Shown piece after piece: positions 28,017 through 41,100 of a stretch of 64,000 bases of DNA. Position 1 is the stretch's first letter, and each line of letters starts with the position of its first letter. The stretch spans positions 116,343,783-116,407,782 of the forward strand of contig NC_081406.1 of the NCBI RefSeq assembly GCF_030272615.1, written 5' to 3'. Source of the DNA: Cryptomeria japonica. Its lineage: Eukaryota; Streptophyta; Pinopsida; Cupressales; Cupressaceae. Under the pieces are notes generated by a model that worked only from the letters and a program-made list of their open reading frames with translations, searched no databases and was not told the origin of the DNA. Made by a program: the position numbers and the translations under genes.

Positions 28017-29805
28017 TTTTAAGGTTTCTTTAAAGTAATTTGTATCAAATGTTTCAATTACTTCAAATTGTACTTTAAATAACAACTGAATCATTTTCAA
28101 ATATGTTTGAATTAGTTTTAAATAAATTTCATAATTAGTTTGAATTATTTTTAAAAAGTTTTGAATAATTATTTTTAAAATTCTTTTCTTTTATAAATAC
28201 ACATGCAGATATTTTCCACATGGTCGATCATGCATCCGATGGTAGTGTTCATTGCGAGGGTGACCAGACATTTGGACAGTCTGGTCGAATGCCCTCCAGT
28301 GATAGTGATGTCAAGGCTTGGCTTTTTGCCGAAACCATTCAGGCCCTACAACTTGCACTACAACATCTTGAGTCTACATTAGAGTCTACCACTGCCCAAC
28401 CAAATAAGGAAAGGGATGAGTTGATGTGTATGATTGACACTATTCGGACATATAATCCTTATGATGATATATCTATCAATTCTTTCTATACCTCCCTTTC
28501 GTGTAGTTTGACTAGCACGGTGAAATGGAAAACCGTGAACAAGGATGTATCTTCCACACAAGTCCTTATGATGTTCCCCCATTATTAGGGGAGACAATAT
28601 AAGGTTAGAGAATCCACTTGTGGCACCATTCATATATTCTAAATGGTTGGCAGCTCATCATATGTGGCTACAGAAGGATGATTTGCCACTTTATTTTTGC
28701 AAACAATTGTTTGCAGAGTTTCATATGGGCTTAGATGTCAATTATACAAATATATCGATGAATGTTGGGTAGGGGAGAGGGAGGCTTAGTGCTAAATATA
28801 GACCACCTGATGCACCAACGCTTGTTAATAAATGGGCATTAGTTGGTCCAAACCTTTTGGTTCTACCAAAATGTTTGGAGTTATCACAGGCGGCAGATGT
28901 AGTAGTTGATCATGTAAGGCGACATATCTTCTCCAACAATGCATAGATTGCCACTCAAGTCAGCTAGATGTCATCTGATCATGTTGGGAGATTTTTGTTG
29001 CAGACGCAAACTACCATTCTGCAGGCTACAAATGCGACATCCAACAGTGGCATTGATCCTTACGCCTATGTAGACATACCATTTCCACTTGAGGTTGCAT
29101 GGTTGATAGAGGTTGATCCTTTGCAGTGGATGAGTGCATTGTTGTCTAGCAATTTATTGGATTCTTATACATTTATTTCTTTTTATCTTTGGATCCCACT
29201 CAAGGATGTACCGCCACAGGTGAGATGACATGTACACGGAGGTGGATCTAGGAGCCATGGTGGTGGAGCATTTCAGGATTATATGGGGAGAGAGGAGGGG
29301 ATTCCAATGCATCCTACAACCCCTCCACCACATACATCAGTTGATCCCACACCTCCTCAACCTACACCAGTTGACCTGACACCTGAGCCACTGTGACTTA
29401 CACTGTTGTCTCTTTTTACTTTTACACCTCCTACTCAAGCTCATGGTCACTATACTAGTCTTCTTGTTAGCTTAGATGATGCATCGCTGGATATAGACGT
29501 TGACCATATGTCCTTCCATTCATCCGAGGTCAATAGGATCAAGAGAGTCTTCGAGTCTCGTGAGGTACACATTATTTTTTCTGTAAGGTCATATTATTTA
29601 ATTGATTTTAAATAGTGGATTTCATCTTCAAAATTGTTAACACAATTTCAATTTTGAATTATATACAACATCTTATTCCATTGGACACATTAGGAGATAT
29701 GCAGCCTCCTTCTACTCCTACATATGGTCACAATCAGGTATTTTAAGATTTAAATAGATGTACATATCTTGATAGCTCATTCCAATTCAAAGACATGCAT
29801 GTTAA

Positions 29806-30133
<328 letters not shown>

Positions 30134-30295
30134 TATGTTGAAGTAAAATTTGCATACTTATAGTTAGATAATATTTGCATGTGCTTATATATACATGTGC
30201 TTACGCGTACATGTACTTTCTTGTGCATAGACAACATTCAGGACATGGATCAGTGGAGGGCCCACAGACTTAGTTTATATGATCATTGTTTGATG

Positions 30296-31074
30296 AGATT
30301 GTATGTGCATTGCATGTACTTTTCTTTACATATATGTATGTGACACTTGATTGATGAGATTATATACATATTTGACACTTGTACATGTTTGTTTATGTAT
30401 CTGACTCGTTTGATGAGATTATTTGTTTGTTTATTACATGTGTGTTATGAGCCCATGTTATATTTTTATAATTAGTTCAAGTTATAAAGAATTGATCATG
30501 TTATTTTAGATGATAAATCTTGATATTTAGTTAGTTGAATTGTTGATTTAATAAATTTAATTATCTTTTAAAATTAATTTAAACAATTAAAATCAAAATT
30601 AATTAAGAACAAGTTAATTACTACATAAACTAATTAAGTTAATTTATTGAAATTCAAAAAGTGATTCAAATCAATTAAATTCAATCATGTTTTGAAATTA
30701 ATTTAATTAATTTAAGCAATTAAAATCAAGTTAATTAATTAAGAACAAGCTAATTACTATATAAATTAATTGTTAATTTATTGAAATTCAAAAAGTGATA
30801 CAAATACTCAATCGATGTTAGAAGAGATATTAGATAGATTAATTATAAATTAAAACTTATTTAAATATCATTAGAATGCTATTTAAGACAATTTAACTAT
30901 TGAATGTATGGTTAGTAATTAATACAATTTAACTATTAAAAATTTAAATAGAGAAAAAAAAAGTAAAGATAGCATGGAACAAGTTAACTCAAATTGAGCA
31001 AATTTTGATTTCAAAGTAGTTGCAACAAATTAACTCAAATGTACATGTGTACATATGTATATATTGCAAATAAG
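30296..31074. other. AT-rich spacer between convergent genes of element 2
   Basis: Very AT-rich. It contains two tandem copies of a unit of about 130 bp, near 30595-30795, sharing AATTAAGAACAAG and ATTGAAATTCAAAAAGTGAT. No coding signal was seen. It corresponds in position to the 480-bp repeat region of element 1 but not in sequence. Confidence 0.6.
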
Positions 31075-33799
31075 TTAAGTGAGCTCATGGTACATAAAAT
31101 CTGGATCCTCTCTATCTTTTACTATCTCTAATATCCTTTCATGATCTTCGATAGGCAACCTCCATTTTTGGGGGCCATGACCTCTCTTTTGTAAAGTTTC
31201 AAAATATAATCTTGTTGCTATAACTAAGTGAGTATAATGCAAAAAATTTTGGCCAGACATGTATTCAGTAAATGTAAGACCATTGTTATCTATCTTGGTT
31301 TGTTGATAATAAGTGCCTTCAACAACGGTTGATCTAGTAGGATATTGTTGCCCATCTGCATCTTCCCTAATTCTGACAATTTACATTTTGGTTTTGTGCA
31401 TCGTAGTAGGTAATAGTCAACACTTTCTACATTGTCAAGATCTACAACCACGACAAAAATATCACCTGTACACCACAAATTACAAACAATTAAATTATAA
31501 AGTGTATGGTAGAATGTATAAAGAATTCAAATTTAACTAAAATTTAAACAAAGTATATGAAAATATGTAAGGATATTTAAATAAAATGCAAGTGTACCTA
31601 GCACAACTAATTCAAAAACACGTTCATAATTAGCTGAATATAGAGGATCATGAATATCTACAATGTCACTATCTTCATAAGGAAGCATTGTGACTAATTG
31701 TTTCATCTCCCATTGTGAAACAAATCCATCTCTAATGTTCTGACATTGTTGAATATTTGCATTGTTTTCATTGCAATCAACACAAAAACATGATTTTTCT
31801 CTTACCTGAATCACAGGAGATTTGTTAAGTTCTATAGACATGACTTATTTTCAATGCAATTTCAATAGAAAAACAAGTTCTAAGTTCTCTTATTTGAATC
31901 ACAAGAGGTTTGCTATGTCTAGTAGTCATCACTTGATGCAAACTTCTAATACCATTAATTGTTTGGCAATTAGAAGGATTGGATCGATCAATATTTTTAA
32001 CTTCCCAAAAATATCATTTGATATATGTCATGTCACGAGCACCAAAATGACTTTTGCACCATTCTACTATCTCACTTGAATTTCGTATGCTATTACCTAC
32101 ACATTGACTTAAATTAGCAATTTAACTCTAACCCATAAGATACATACTCAAGTAAATAGAGATTTCTTGAATGAAATACACAAATATATGTTGAATATGT
32201 ACCTCCAAGTTCATGTTGGCAAAGTGCACGCTTCACCAAGGCTCCTGCTCCATCATGCTCTCATTTTCCATGTCCACTTTCAAAAAAGTTCCACAAAAAC
32301 TTTAGACCACGTTTAGCATGTTGTTGTGACAACAAATTGAACACATTTGCATATTTAAATTGTCTTGTGAAGTTACAATCAAATCTAATATATTAGTTTA
32401 GAAAACTTAATTATACTAGATAATTAAAAGACTACAAAAAATTTAATCAATCTGTATGCTTACCAGCACATCCATCAGACCAAATCCAATGTTGTGAAGC
32501 ATTTATTCGACGATGTATGATATTTTCAAAAAAAAATTCAAAAAAATGTGCTACATAACTTCTATCATGATAAGTATCATCACTGATATAAAAATGAACT
32601 TCCTTAATGATAATGTGTTCATCTTCACTAGATTCTACACCATCCACATGAAACTTTGCATGTCTATACAAAACTTGTACAAAAATTGCAACCTTTTCAG
32701 AATGATAATATTGACTTTGAAGCTATGTATAAGGATTGGATGTATAGTTCTCATAGATATCTACTATTGAAAGAATACAACTTGGAGGAAAACAATTTTT
32801 TGAGATACGAAATTGTTTTGCTTGTCATCTTGCACCATGACAATGTAAGATATGTGGATGTATCATATTTTAAAATATACACATAAACTCTTTGTAAGAC
32901 AATTCACTCTCTTTTAACATATTTTTTTTCAATTTAGCTTCTAACTTTGTCTGATATTTTTCATATTCAAATCTTTTCCACAAAACTTGTACTGAAAGAT
33001 CAATATTCTCAATTTGTACAAATTTCTTCAAATCTCCACAGTTGACACATGTATTTTTTATACATTGTACGTTGTACTTATCTATGTCTTTTAATCTGTC
33101 ACATAAAATAGACTTCACAAATTGTGTTGTACTTGCAGGGATGACTACATTTGGATTAGTTTCTGTCATTGCCTTTTTATATGATTGGAGGTGCAGTTGA
33201 AATTCAACGTGATTTTGACAACAACAAGTTTCACGTACCTTATTGATACACGCAAAACATGCCCATAATCCCTCAAACATTCTTTGACATATCTTGACAT
33301 CTGGAAATTCTTGTTTGAATGCTTCAAACAGTTCGCTCTGTGTTGTGTCTATAAACTGTTTTCGATGTGAAATTTTTGTACCATCTCCATCTCTAATCTG
33401 TATAGTGTCTCTTTTATTGGAAGAAACATGAGAGTGACTGGTCTAGTATTCAATAACAAGTATTTTCACATCTTTAGTAATTCTATCTTTTCGAGGAACC
33501 TTACAAATATTGACCCAATTCTTTTCAATATTCTCATCCAACTTGTTTCTTTTCCTAATATATCTTTGGACAGTTCTTCTAGACAAATCCAATAACTGAA
33601 CAATTGCTTGAGTTTGTCTTCTATGTGATAATTTCTTACTACAAATCATAGTCATTAATGCTCTCTGAGCAGCACTTAAATCAGCAGCTCGACTTATGCT
33701 CTCAATATATTTCAAAGCTTCTTGCAAATTTTCAACAACTGTTTGATTTACTGATCCATCTAATGATTTCTTCTTGTTATCAACACCTAGCAACTCCAA
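31075..33799 (-). pseudogene. Transposase-like gene of element 2, decayed
   Basis: Homologue of the element 1 transposase-like gene. From 33799 it has a helix-turn-helix (LLDLSRRTVQRYIRKRNKL), a TAG stop at 33443-33445, then FEGLWACF, RETCCCQNHVEF, a Cys cluster (CIKNTCVNCGDL), VDIYENY near 32757, HFYISDDTYHDRSYV and WSDGCAG near 32470. Here an intron begins with GTAAGC inside the SDG motif region, where element 1 has none. The next exon (about 32370-32208) has QFKYANVFN and FFESGHGK, a TGA stop, then EHDGAGA. C-terminal exons carry YYLLRCTKPKCKL and YTHLVIAT. Several stops make it a pseudogene. Confidence 0.72.
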
Positions 33800-34130
33800 A
33801 ATAGGAGTAATTTATTTTCACCTAAATAACTTGTCAAACAATTGTGCTCTTCCAATTAGAAATTTATCTTGAAAATATTCATCCCAATTTTTTTTGTAGT
33901 GTAATTTTAATGTGCTTTCTGATACCATATCCTCAACTAAAATCTCATTGAAAAGAACGTCTTCATCCATCTCCATCAAATTTTATGTCTTTCTTGAATC
34001 AGGACCACTTCATCATCAATGGGAACTTGTTCTTGAGCAAGTAATGTAACCCTTTTTTTTGTCTCTTTTATTCGATCATACTTCTGTAATCTGGTCCTTT
34101 TATTGGCCACTGGACAAATTGCTATTGAAA

Positions 34131-34364
34131 AGCAATCCAAATCTGCAGACCCCTAAATACACATGCCCACATGCACATATATGTCAAGTGAATTGGACCC
34201 AAATTTAAATATGCATACATGTTTAAGTTATTCTACTAGTCAAGTCCACATACAAAATGAACATGAATGCTCCACTTAACTAATATACTTAGCTGATAAT
34301 GAATGGTCTAGTTAACCGATTTAATGAGTCCATACATTGTATGAGAACCATACATATTACATAG
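34131..34364. other. Spacer, no gene seen
   Basis: Short unassigned stretch between element 2 and the CA microsatellite. It would hold the right end of element 2, but no match to the GGGTGA terminal repeat of element 1 was found. Confidence 0.4.
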
Positions 34365-34695
34365 ATGCATATACATACACACATTGACACAGGTACACAT
34401 AAACAGACACACACACACACACACAAACATAGACACACACACATACATACACATACATACATACATACACACATGCATGCATACATACACATACATATGT
34501 ACATATGTGCATATAAACACACACATACATACAAATACACACACATACACATACACATACACATGCACACATACTAACACACATACACATACACATACTC
34601 ACACGCATACACATACGCATACACACATACATGTAAATCACGCACACATGCATACACCCACACATACACATATACACACACATAAACATACGTCA
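34365..34695. repeat. CA/CATA compound microsatellite
   Basis: About 330 bases of CACACA and CATACA units. It adjoins sequence resembling a retrotransposon leader, in the same relative place where the leader at 1-4982 has a short TATG run. Confidence 0.95.
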
Positions 34696-34699
34696 ATGT

Positions 34700-35345
34700 G
34701 TATATTCATAGGCCAAATTCGGTCCAATTTCCATGGGTTTAAACACAATTGAAAACACATCAAACACTTTCTTATCTTAAGGTCAATGTTCTCATGGCAG
34801 TAACTTCAACCCACAACCTGGAATCTCAGTCAACTCAAGTGTAGGGACACCTTGAGGGGTGTATTCACTAATTTTTCATTTTTCGTGAGAGGACAACTAA
34901 GGGCCTTCAGGACTGAAAGGATGACCCAATCACCCTCTCTCCGGAAAGCTACAAGTAACTTATGATAAGTTGAGGATTTCCGCCTCATCTCATGGGAGTC
35001 TTATGGTGAGTATCTTGGGGGGAAAACCAACTATCCCCTTGCACTGAAATTATCACAATGTTCGATCAAAAAAAGGTGGGCCACTACTCTAAGGTGTCTA
35101 GTGGGGGAACTTCAGTGGTCCTTGGTGCCTATCAATGCGACGATGATCCACTTAAGAATCTATCCCATGCCTCATAAGAGGATTTTTACGCATCTCACAC
35201 AAGCGTGGATATTGAGGGAACTGTCAAATAGGCCAACTTCACCAAGTCGAAGCGGCTTTCGCCTAACGTATTAACTTATATAGCGGGTTGAAGAAGTACC
35301 GATTGGGTCATTATATCTAAACATAAAGCATGCCAAAAGCACAAG
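34700..35345 (-). other. Relic of a retrotransposon leader
   Basis: This stretch parallels 1905-2660 in order and wording: AGGCC near the start, then TAAGGTMAATG, AGCTACAAGTA, TGGTGAGTATCTTG, CTTGCACTGAAATT against CTTGCAATGAACTT, GGTGGGC, AAGGTGTCTAGT, and a final GCATGCCAAAAGCACAAGA against GCGTGCCAAACACAAAAGA. So it is a diverged fragment of a related minus-strand LTR retrotransposon leader. No gag or LTR was recognised next to it. Confidence 0.65.
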
Positions 35346-37204
35346 AAACTTCAAACAAGTTAATTAATCGCAAAATGAAATAAAGATATGAGCCTAATTA
35401 AACTAGAAAGGAAAAACAAACATAGACGTAGACAAATTTTATAATTTTTTAACATTGTTTTTTTAATTTAAAAAGGGTTAAAACTCAATGATGTCACTTT
35501 TATCCAATTTAATATTTTTACATCCAATTGCATATGAAATGTAAATATTAAAATATTATTTATATTAATAATTAAAATTAACATAAAAAATACCTTTTAC
35601 AAGTCATCCACAAAAATACATCCAAAAGACCTTCAAATTAACCTTGATGACCTAGTTGGTTGACTTTGTAAATAAGACAAAAAAAATAAAAAATAAAATC
35701 TCATTTTGTCCCCTAGTCGAGTGGGGGATTGATTTTGGTGCCAAGTAGTTCGACCGAACTCAGCCCGACCGAACTAGCTTAGGTGTCATGTGATGTGACA
35801 CCAAAATGCTCAAAAACTTTGCATTTCAACAAATTTTAACTTTTGCCCTATTTTTCGTCAGACATAATATTTTTAACAAAATTCCAAAAATACCCTTTTG
35901 CAGAGTTCGAAGTCACGAATCTTGTCATATAATTTTTTTATATTTTGATTATTTTTAATATTTTTTATTAATTAAACATTGCGAATAAGTTTTTCAAGTT
36001 AAAAAATAAGCTGACTAAAAATTTAAAAAATATATATATTAAATGATATTAAAAATAATTTAAAAATAATTTTTCACTAAATGAGAGAATCTTTTCGAAA
36101 AGGGTATTTTTTTTTATAATGATAAATTTAATAGCCAAAAGGTGACACCAAATGAAAATTGACAAATTTAGCTATGTTGAACTTCAAAATATTATAATGA
36201 GAAAAATATAAATCAAAATTTAAAATAAATAAATTAACACTACATATATATGTTCTGTATTTGGAAAAGAAAAAAAAAATTAGAAAAGAATAAGTTCGTT
36301 TTTCATTTTTTTGGTGACGCCAACTAGAACCCTTAATTTTCAGCAATGAAAAATTTGTCTTTAAATTTATTAAAAAAAAATATCAATTTTTTTTCAAAAA
36401 AAAATTAAAAATAGTAAACATATATTTCATGAATATTTTTACATTTAATCAGTTTACATCATTTCGAAATTCAATTTAGAAATATCACTTTTATGCGGTC
36501 GAAGTTAAACAGTTTTAGTTGTGTTGGCTAAATCCTTTATAAAACTATGACACAATATTGTGCTTTTACCCCACATTTATACTATATATTGTAAATAAAT
36601 AGTTCACATGTTAATAAAAAATAACCAAACGTTGGTCAAGATGAACCCACATTTGAACATGTGAGAACCTATGAATGGGGTAGCAATGTAGATGCATTGG
36701 TCTATTTCATTTCAATATAGAAGTGAGCACACTAAATACCTTGTATTTTTCCATGAAATGTGAAAGATTGTCAAAAGGTTTTATTGTTCAACTATTGGTT
36801 CATTTATGTTGGATATAAGTTGTATTTTATATAATAATGTGTTGTTTTTATAACAAGTAGTTTTTTGCGTTCAACTACTCCATTTGTGTTGGATATAAAA
36901 GTTAGCAATGACAAATATTTGTGTTGTATTTGGTACAATAAGGTTGCATATAAGTTATATTTTAAATAAAAATATGATATTTTTAAATTAAATTTTGATC
37001 GAGTCTTTAAAAAGTCATTTTTAGGACATTTTGCACTAGACATGCTATTTTGATGAGTTGCGTGATGAATCACACCTCCAAACCTTAGTTGTAGAGCAAG
37101 AAGTGTCCATTTTACATTTATAAGAAAAACGGAAGTCTTACAAAACTCCATATAACAGCTACATGTTGAAGTTAGCTCGCACGAAAACTGGTCCCTCTCC
37201 CCAG
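35346..37204. other. AT-rich, no gene seen
   Basis: AT-rich non-coding sequence. Short similar phrases recur around 36790-36960 (TGTTGGATATAA twice). No gene, RNA or transposon end was recognised. Confidence 0.45.
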
Positions 37205-37530
37205 ACCAATCTTTTAAATAAAAGAGAATGATGATTTAGAAAGCCTACAGCTTGTTTTAGAAGGCCCAATATAAGACTCGCTATTTTTCAGATTTATAAA
37301 TGTATCCAACAAAAGATGTTTCTTTTGGAAAAATCTGCAAACGCTTGCCAATATATATAAAACTTTGATCTTTTAAACAAAAGGGAATGAATAATTTAGA
37401 AAGCCTACAGTTTGTTTTAAGACACAGGATTAGACTTGAAATATTTTTCAGATTTATAAATGTAACAAACAGAGGTTTCTTTTTAAAAAATCTGCAAATG
37501 CTTGCCAATATATATAAAAAACTTTGTTTA
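37205..37530. repeat. About 163-bp tandem duplication, diverged
   Basis: Two copies in tandem (about 37211-37370 and 37371-37530), both with AGAAAGCCTACAG, TTTTTCAGATTTATAAATGT and GCTTGCCAATATATATAAAA. It lies 3' of the PurE exons and may be within or beyond the 3' untranslated region. Confidence 0.8.
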
Positions 37531-38109
37531 ATAGAAAACAAATCAATGGGCAAGGCACTATACCTCACAAAATAACCCCCCTCAATTGACATATCATGTA
37601 TACAACTAGATTTTCTTCTTGACCACTGATCCAAAAGCAGTTTCAAGGTTCTTAATTTTGCTATAGAACATAATTGTACTCTAATAAATCAAAAATGTAA
37701 TGAAAGAAGAGAACACAACTTATTATCTCTGGTTGGTTGTAAATTTTGTTGTTTTGAGTGAGAGACAGCTTGTTGAAACCAAAATGATGAATGTACAGAG
37801 TCTTCAACCAAAAAGTGTGATAGTTAAGGCCACCCATGCACAAGAGCTTTGTGTCAGACCAAAGCTCACTCCACACCCTCAACATATGCCACATGAATAT
37901 GAACTTCCCGTATTTTCCCTCTTCTGTCATGCTGCTTGTAGTCCAGAAGCAAGAAAATAATCAATTTGGTAATGCATGAGCCATATTATGGTCCATTTCT
38001 CGCTGACATGAAGAACTAATAGAGATCTTTGTCAGGGAAAGTTTTCGATCCCTTTATAATATTTTGAGTCATCACCATCAGAACATGCAATCCAGAAATG
38101 TACTGAATG

Positions 38110-41100
38110 CTAATCAAGATATGCTTCCCATCCTATAGTTTCTAACCTTTCTGCCTTCTTTACAACTGTTTCTTTCATTTCAATCTGGTATTTGCTTAAT
38201 CTGAAAGCAAATGTACATATCAAATGGTTAATATGATTTCAGTTACACCTTCGTATAAGCTATTAACAGGAGACAGAAGAGATGCTTACCTTTTGTGTAG
38301 GTTGGCATCTGTAGTAGCCAACATCCGGACTGCAAACAAAGCAGCATTTGTTGCATTTTGAATTGCAAAAGTAGCAACAGGAATACCTTTAGGCATCTGT
38401 ATAATTGCATGAAATGTAAGAATAGGACACACAGGTAGCCATTACAGAAAAACACTGCATTATGCTTTGCAATATATCACTAATGATTTTTAACATCTTC
38501 AAATCATAAACAATTAAAACACTGGACTGCTTGGTTTCCATTGAAACAATCAATTATACAAAGCATAAAATACTAGAACTAGGCTTTCTACCCTCATGAT
38601 AGGAAACTGCCATCGAAAGATTGAATACCAAAGTAGGTGCATGATAACTTCAGGATCATTATCAGAGTTTCAATTTTGAAGGACATTTGGAAAGGAAAGA
38701 GGGTTAATTCTGGCAGGGGCTAAAATATAGATATTTAATCTATCTGTTTCATGCCTCCCACTACTACCATTTATACAGAGAATAATGCAGCTGTATCTCA
38801 AGAACTGGATGAGATAAAGGGAAAGAAAGGAAGATTGCAGAAGCTGGTTTCCCATGATCTGAAAGCACCTTTAACAATGGCAACTAAAAAGTGACTCTCT
38901 GCAAAAAGGTCATTCAATCATATTAACACCTTTTGGCAGGGAAAATTTTAGCACACTGTTTGAAATGTTGTCATTGATGTCAAAATATTCAAACAATATA
39001 ATGCTGTCATTGATGTCAAGAGTTCATAGTGAAAGGATCGATAGACGAAATAGTTGCCATCATTATCATTGATGTCAAATGAACAAAATGGAAATAATTG
39101 TAGAAGTATCAAAGGATGATTGACTTCATTACATAAGTTAAACACATATTGATGTCAAAGAGCAGATTGTAATCATACTATTACAAGTATGAGAAGTTGA
39201 TCAAGCCAAGTAATGAGAAGTTGTGCAAAGACACTAGAAAAGATAAGATGCAAGCGATCTCCTTGTCTAAAGAATACTTAAAAGGAAGATGTTTGAAGAC
39301 ACAAATATGTTCAAGGGTCGATGAAAGAAAAGCATTGATCTAAAACATCCATCGGTCATAAAATGGATACACAGCATATATTGAAAGAGCAGTGATCTTA
39401 TACTGAAAGTGCAACAGATATAATAAGGAGTAGATCTAATATAAACATTGACATTCTTTATGCAAGACAATCTTGCTATTATCGACCTTCAACAAAGGCA
39501 TCTATGTATATAATGATAATCGTCTAATTTAAGGATAGGGATGCAAATGATATAATTAATGAAAAAGAGAAGCAATGTAATAAGAACAAAAAGGTGGTGG
39601 ACTAGATAAAGATATGATTACCGATTCTATGATTAATATGGTAGCCAAATGACTAGAATTCTTAATGATTAAGGTGGGAATCATTAAGACAATATAGAGG
39701 TGCGAATTGGTGATTGAAGAAGTCATCATTAATTATTCCAAAGCCGACTAATATGATAGAAATCATTTGCAGCAATCATAATAAACAAATTAGTCAATTC
39801 CATGCATAGCGAATAAGAGAGACTAACGTGGCTGATATATATATGACAAAGTGACTCATTAACATACTGGCCAACTGGATTGTTACAAGCGACTCATTAT
39901 AATAGAAACAATAAAGGTGTGACTAAATGACTTGTTTATACTAACAAGCATTATTAATGGGAGCATACATTAAGGTGGCCGACTTTCTCAAGATTACACA
40001 GCATCAAGACAGGAAACTAATATATTAGCTGGTGCGATTTTCTTAAAAGACAAAATGCAGCAGTTTGTTGTTTACAATAAACAACAAATTAGTGGACTGT
40101 CAATGCAGATTTGTTTAATGATAAAAGAAAAAAAGTAACGATCCATTTTCAAAGTAATGTATTAAGTCCGATTCATATTATGCTGGCCGATTCATTATAA
40201 GATATAGTTAACAGCAATTATCATCACAAGAAGAGGTACGACTTCATTCAGATGCCGGTCGATTTGTCAAAGCAAAGACCAAATCAATGGAGGGTGTGAT
40301 TATTCATATACATTTGTTAAGTTATAAACAAAAAGCAAACAGAAATTAAAAATGGCGGTTTGTTTAAAGAGAAGTATTTACCAAATGACAAGCATCGATT
40401 AATAACAAGAGGTGTGATTTGCTTTGGTGAGGAGGTGCGATTTACTTAATGTAAAGACAATATCAAATGATGCAAAGTGAGGACGTGTCTATAGAGAAGC
40501 ATGGTGTTTTTCAAAGAAAATCACACTCCTTGGATAAAAATATGAAGACATATAGAGATAGATTTTTGAAGGAGAAGTGAGTGTGTGGTGCAGAGTGAAG
40601 TGTGTTTATCATATATGCACAGCATTTCATAAAGATATAAAAGACATATGAGATGTACAATTGGAAGACATGAATAATCAGTCCTGAAGAGCATATATCT
40701 CACACATAACAGCAGATATATGAACTTAGCATATGCAGATTTGAAAGCAGAATATGCAGATTTGAAAAGGAGAATATGCAGATTTGGTGATAAGATTTAT
40801 GAAGATTCTATAAGAATAACTATGAAGACTTTACGAGACTTGTGAAGGGACCTTGAAGCAGAATTATGAAGCATATTGAAGAGAGTTTTATAAAGAAGTT
40901 ATGATCAACTTTTTAACAAATTTATTGTCACCATAATAGCGCAGTTTATGGCAGAGTTCTGATGAGTTTTATGAGGAGATTGTGGACATTATTGTGACAA
41001 TTTTATGGTCAGATTATAGGGGATGGCAGTTTGAAGAAGGGCATTATAGTGAATCCATCATCCGATGGAGAAGCAACATTATTAAGGTGAAAAATTGAAT

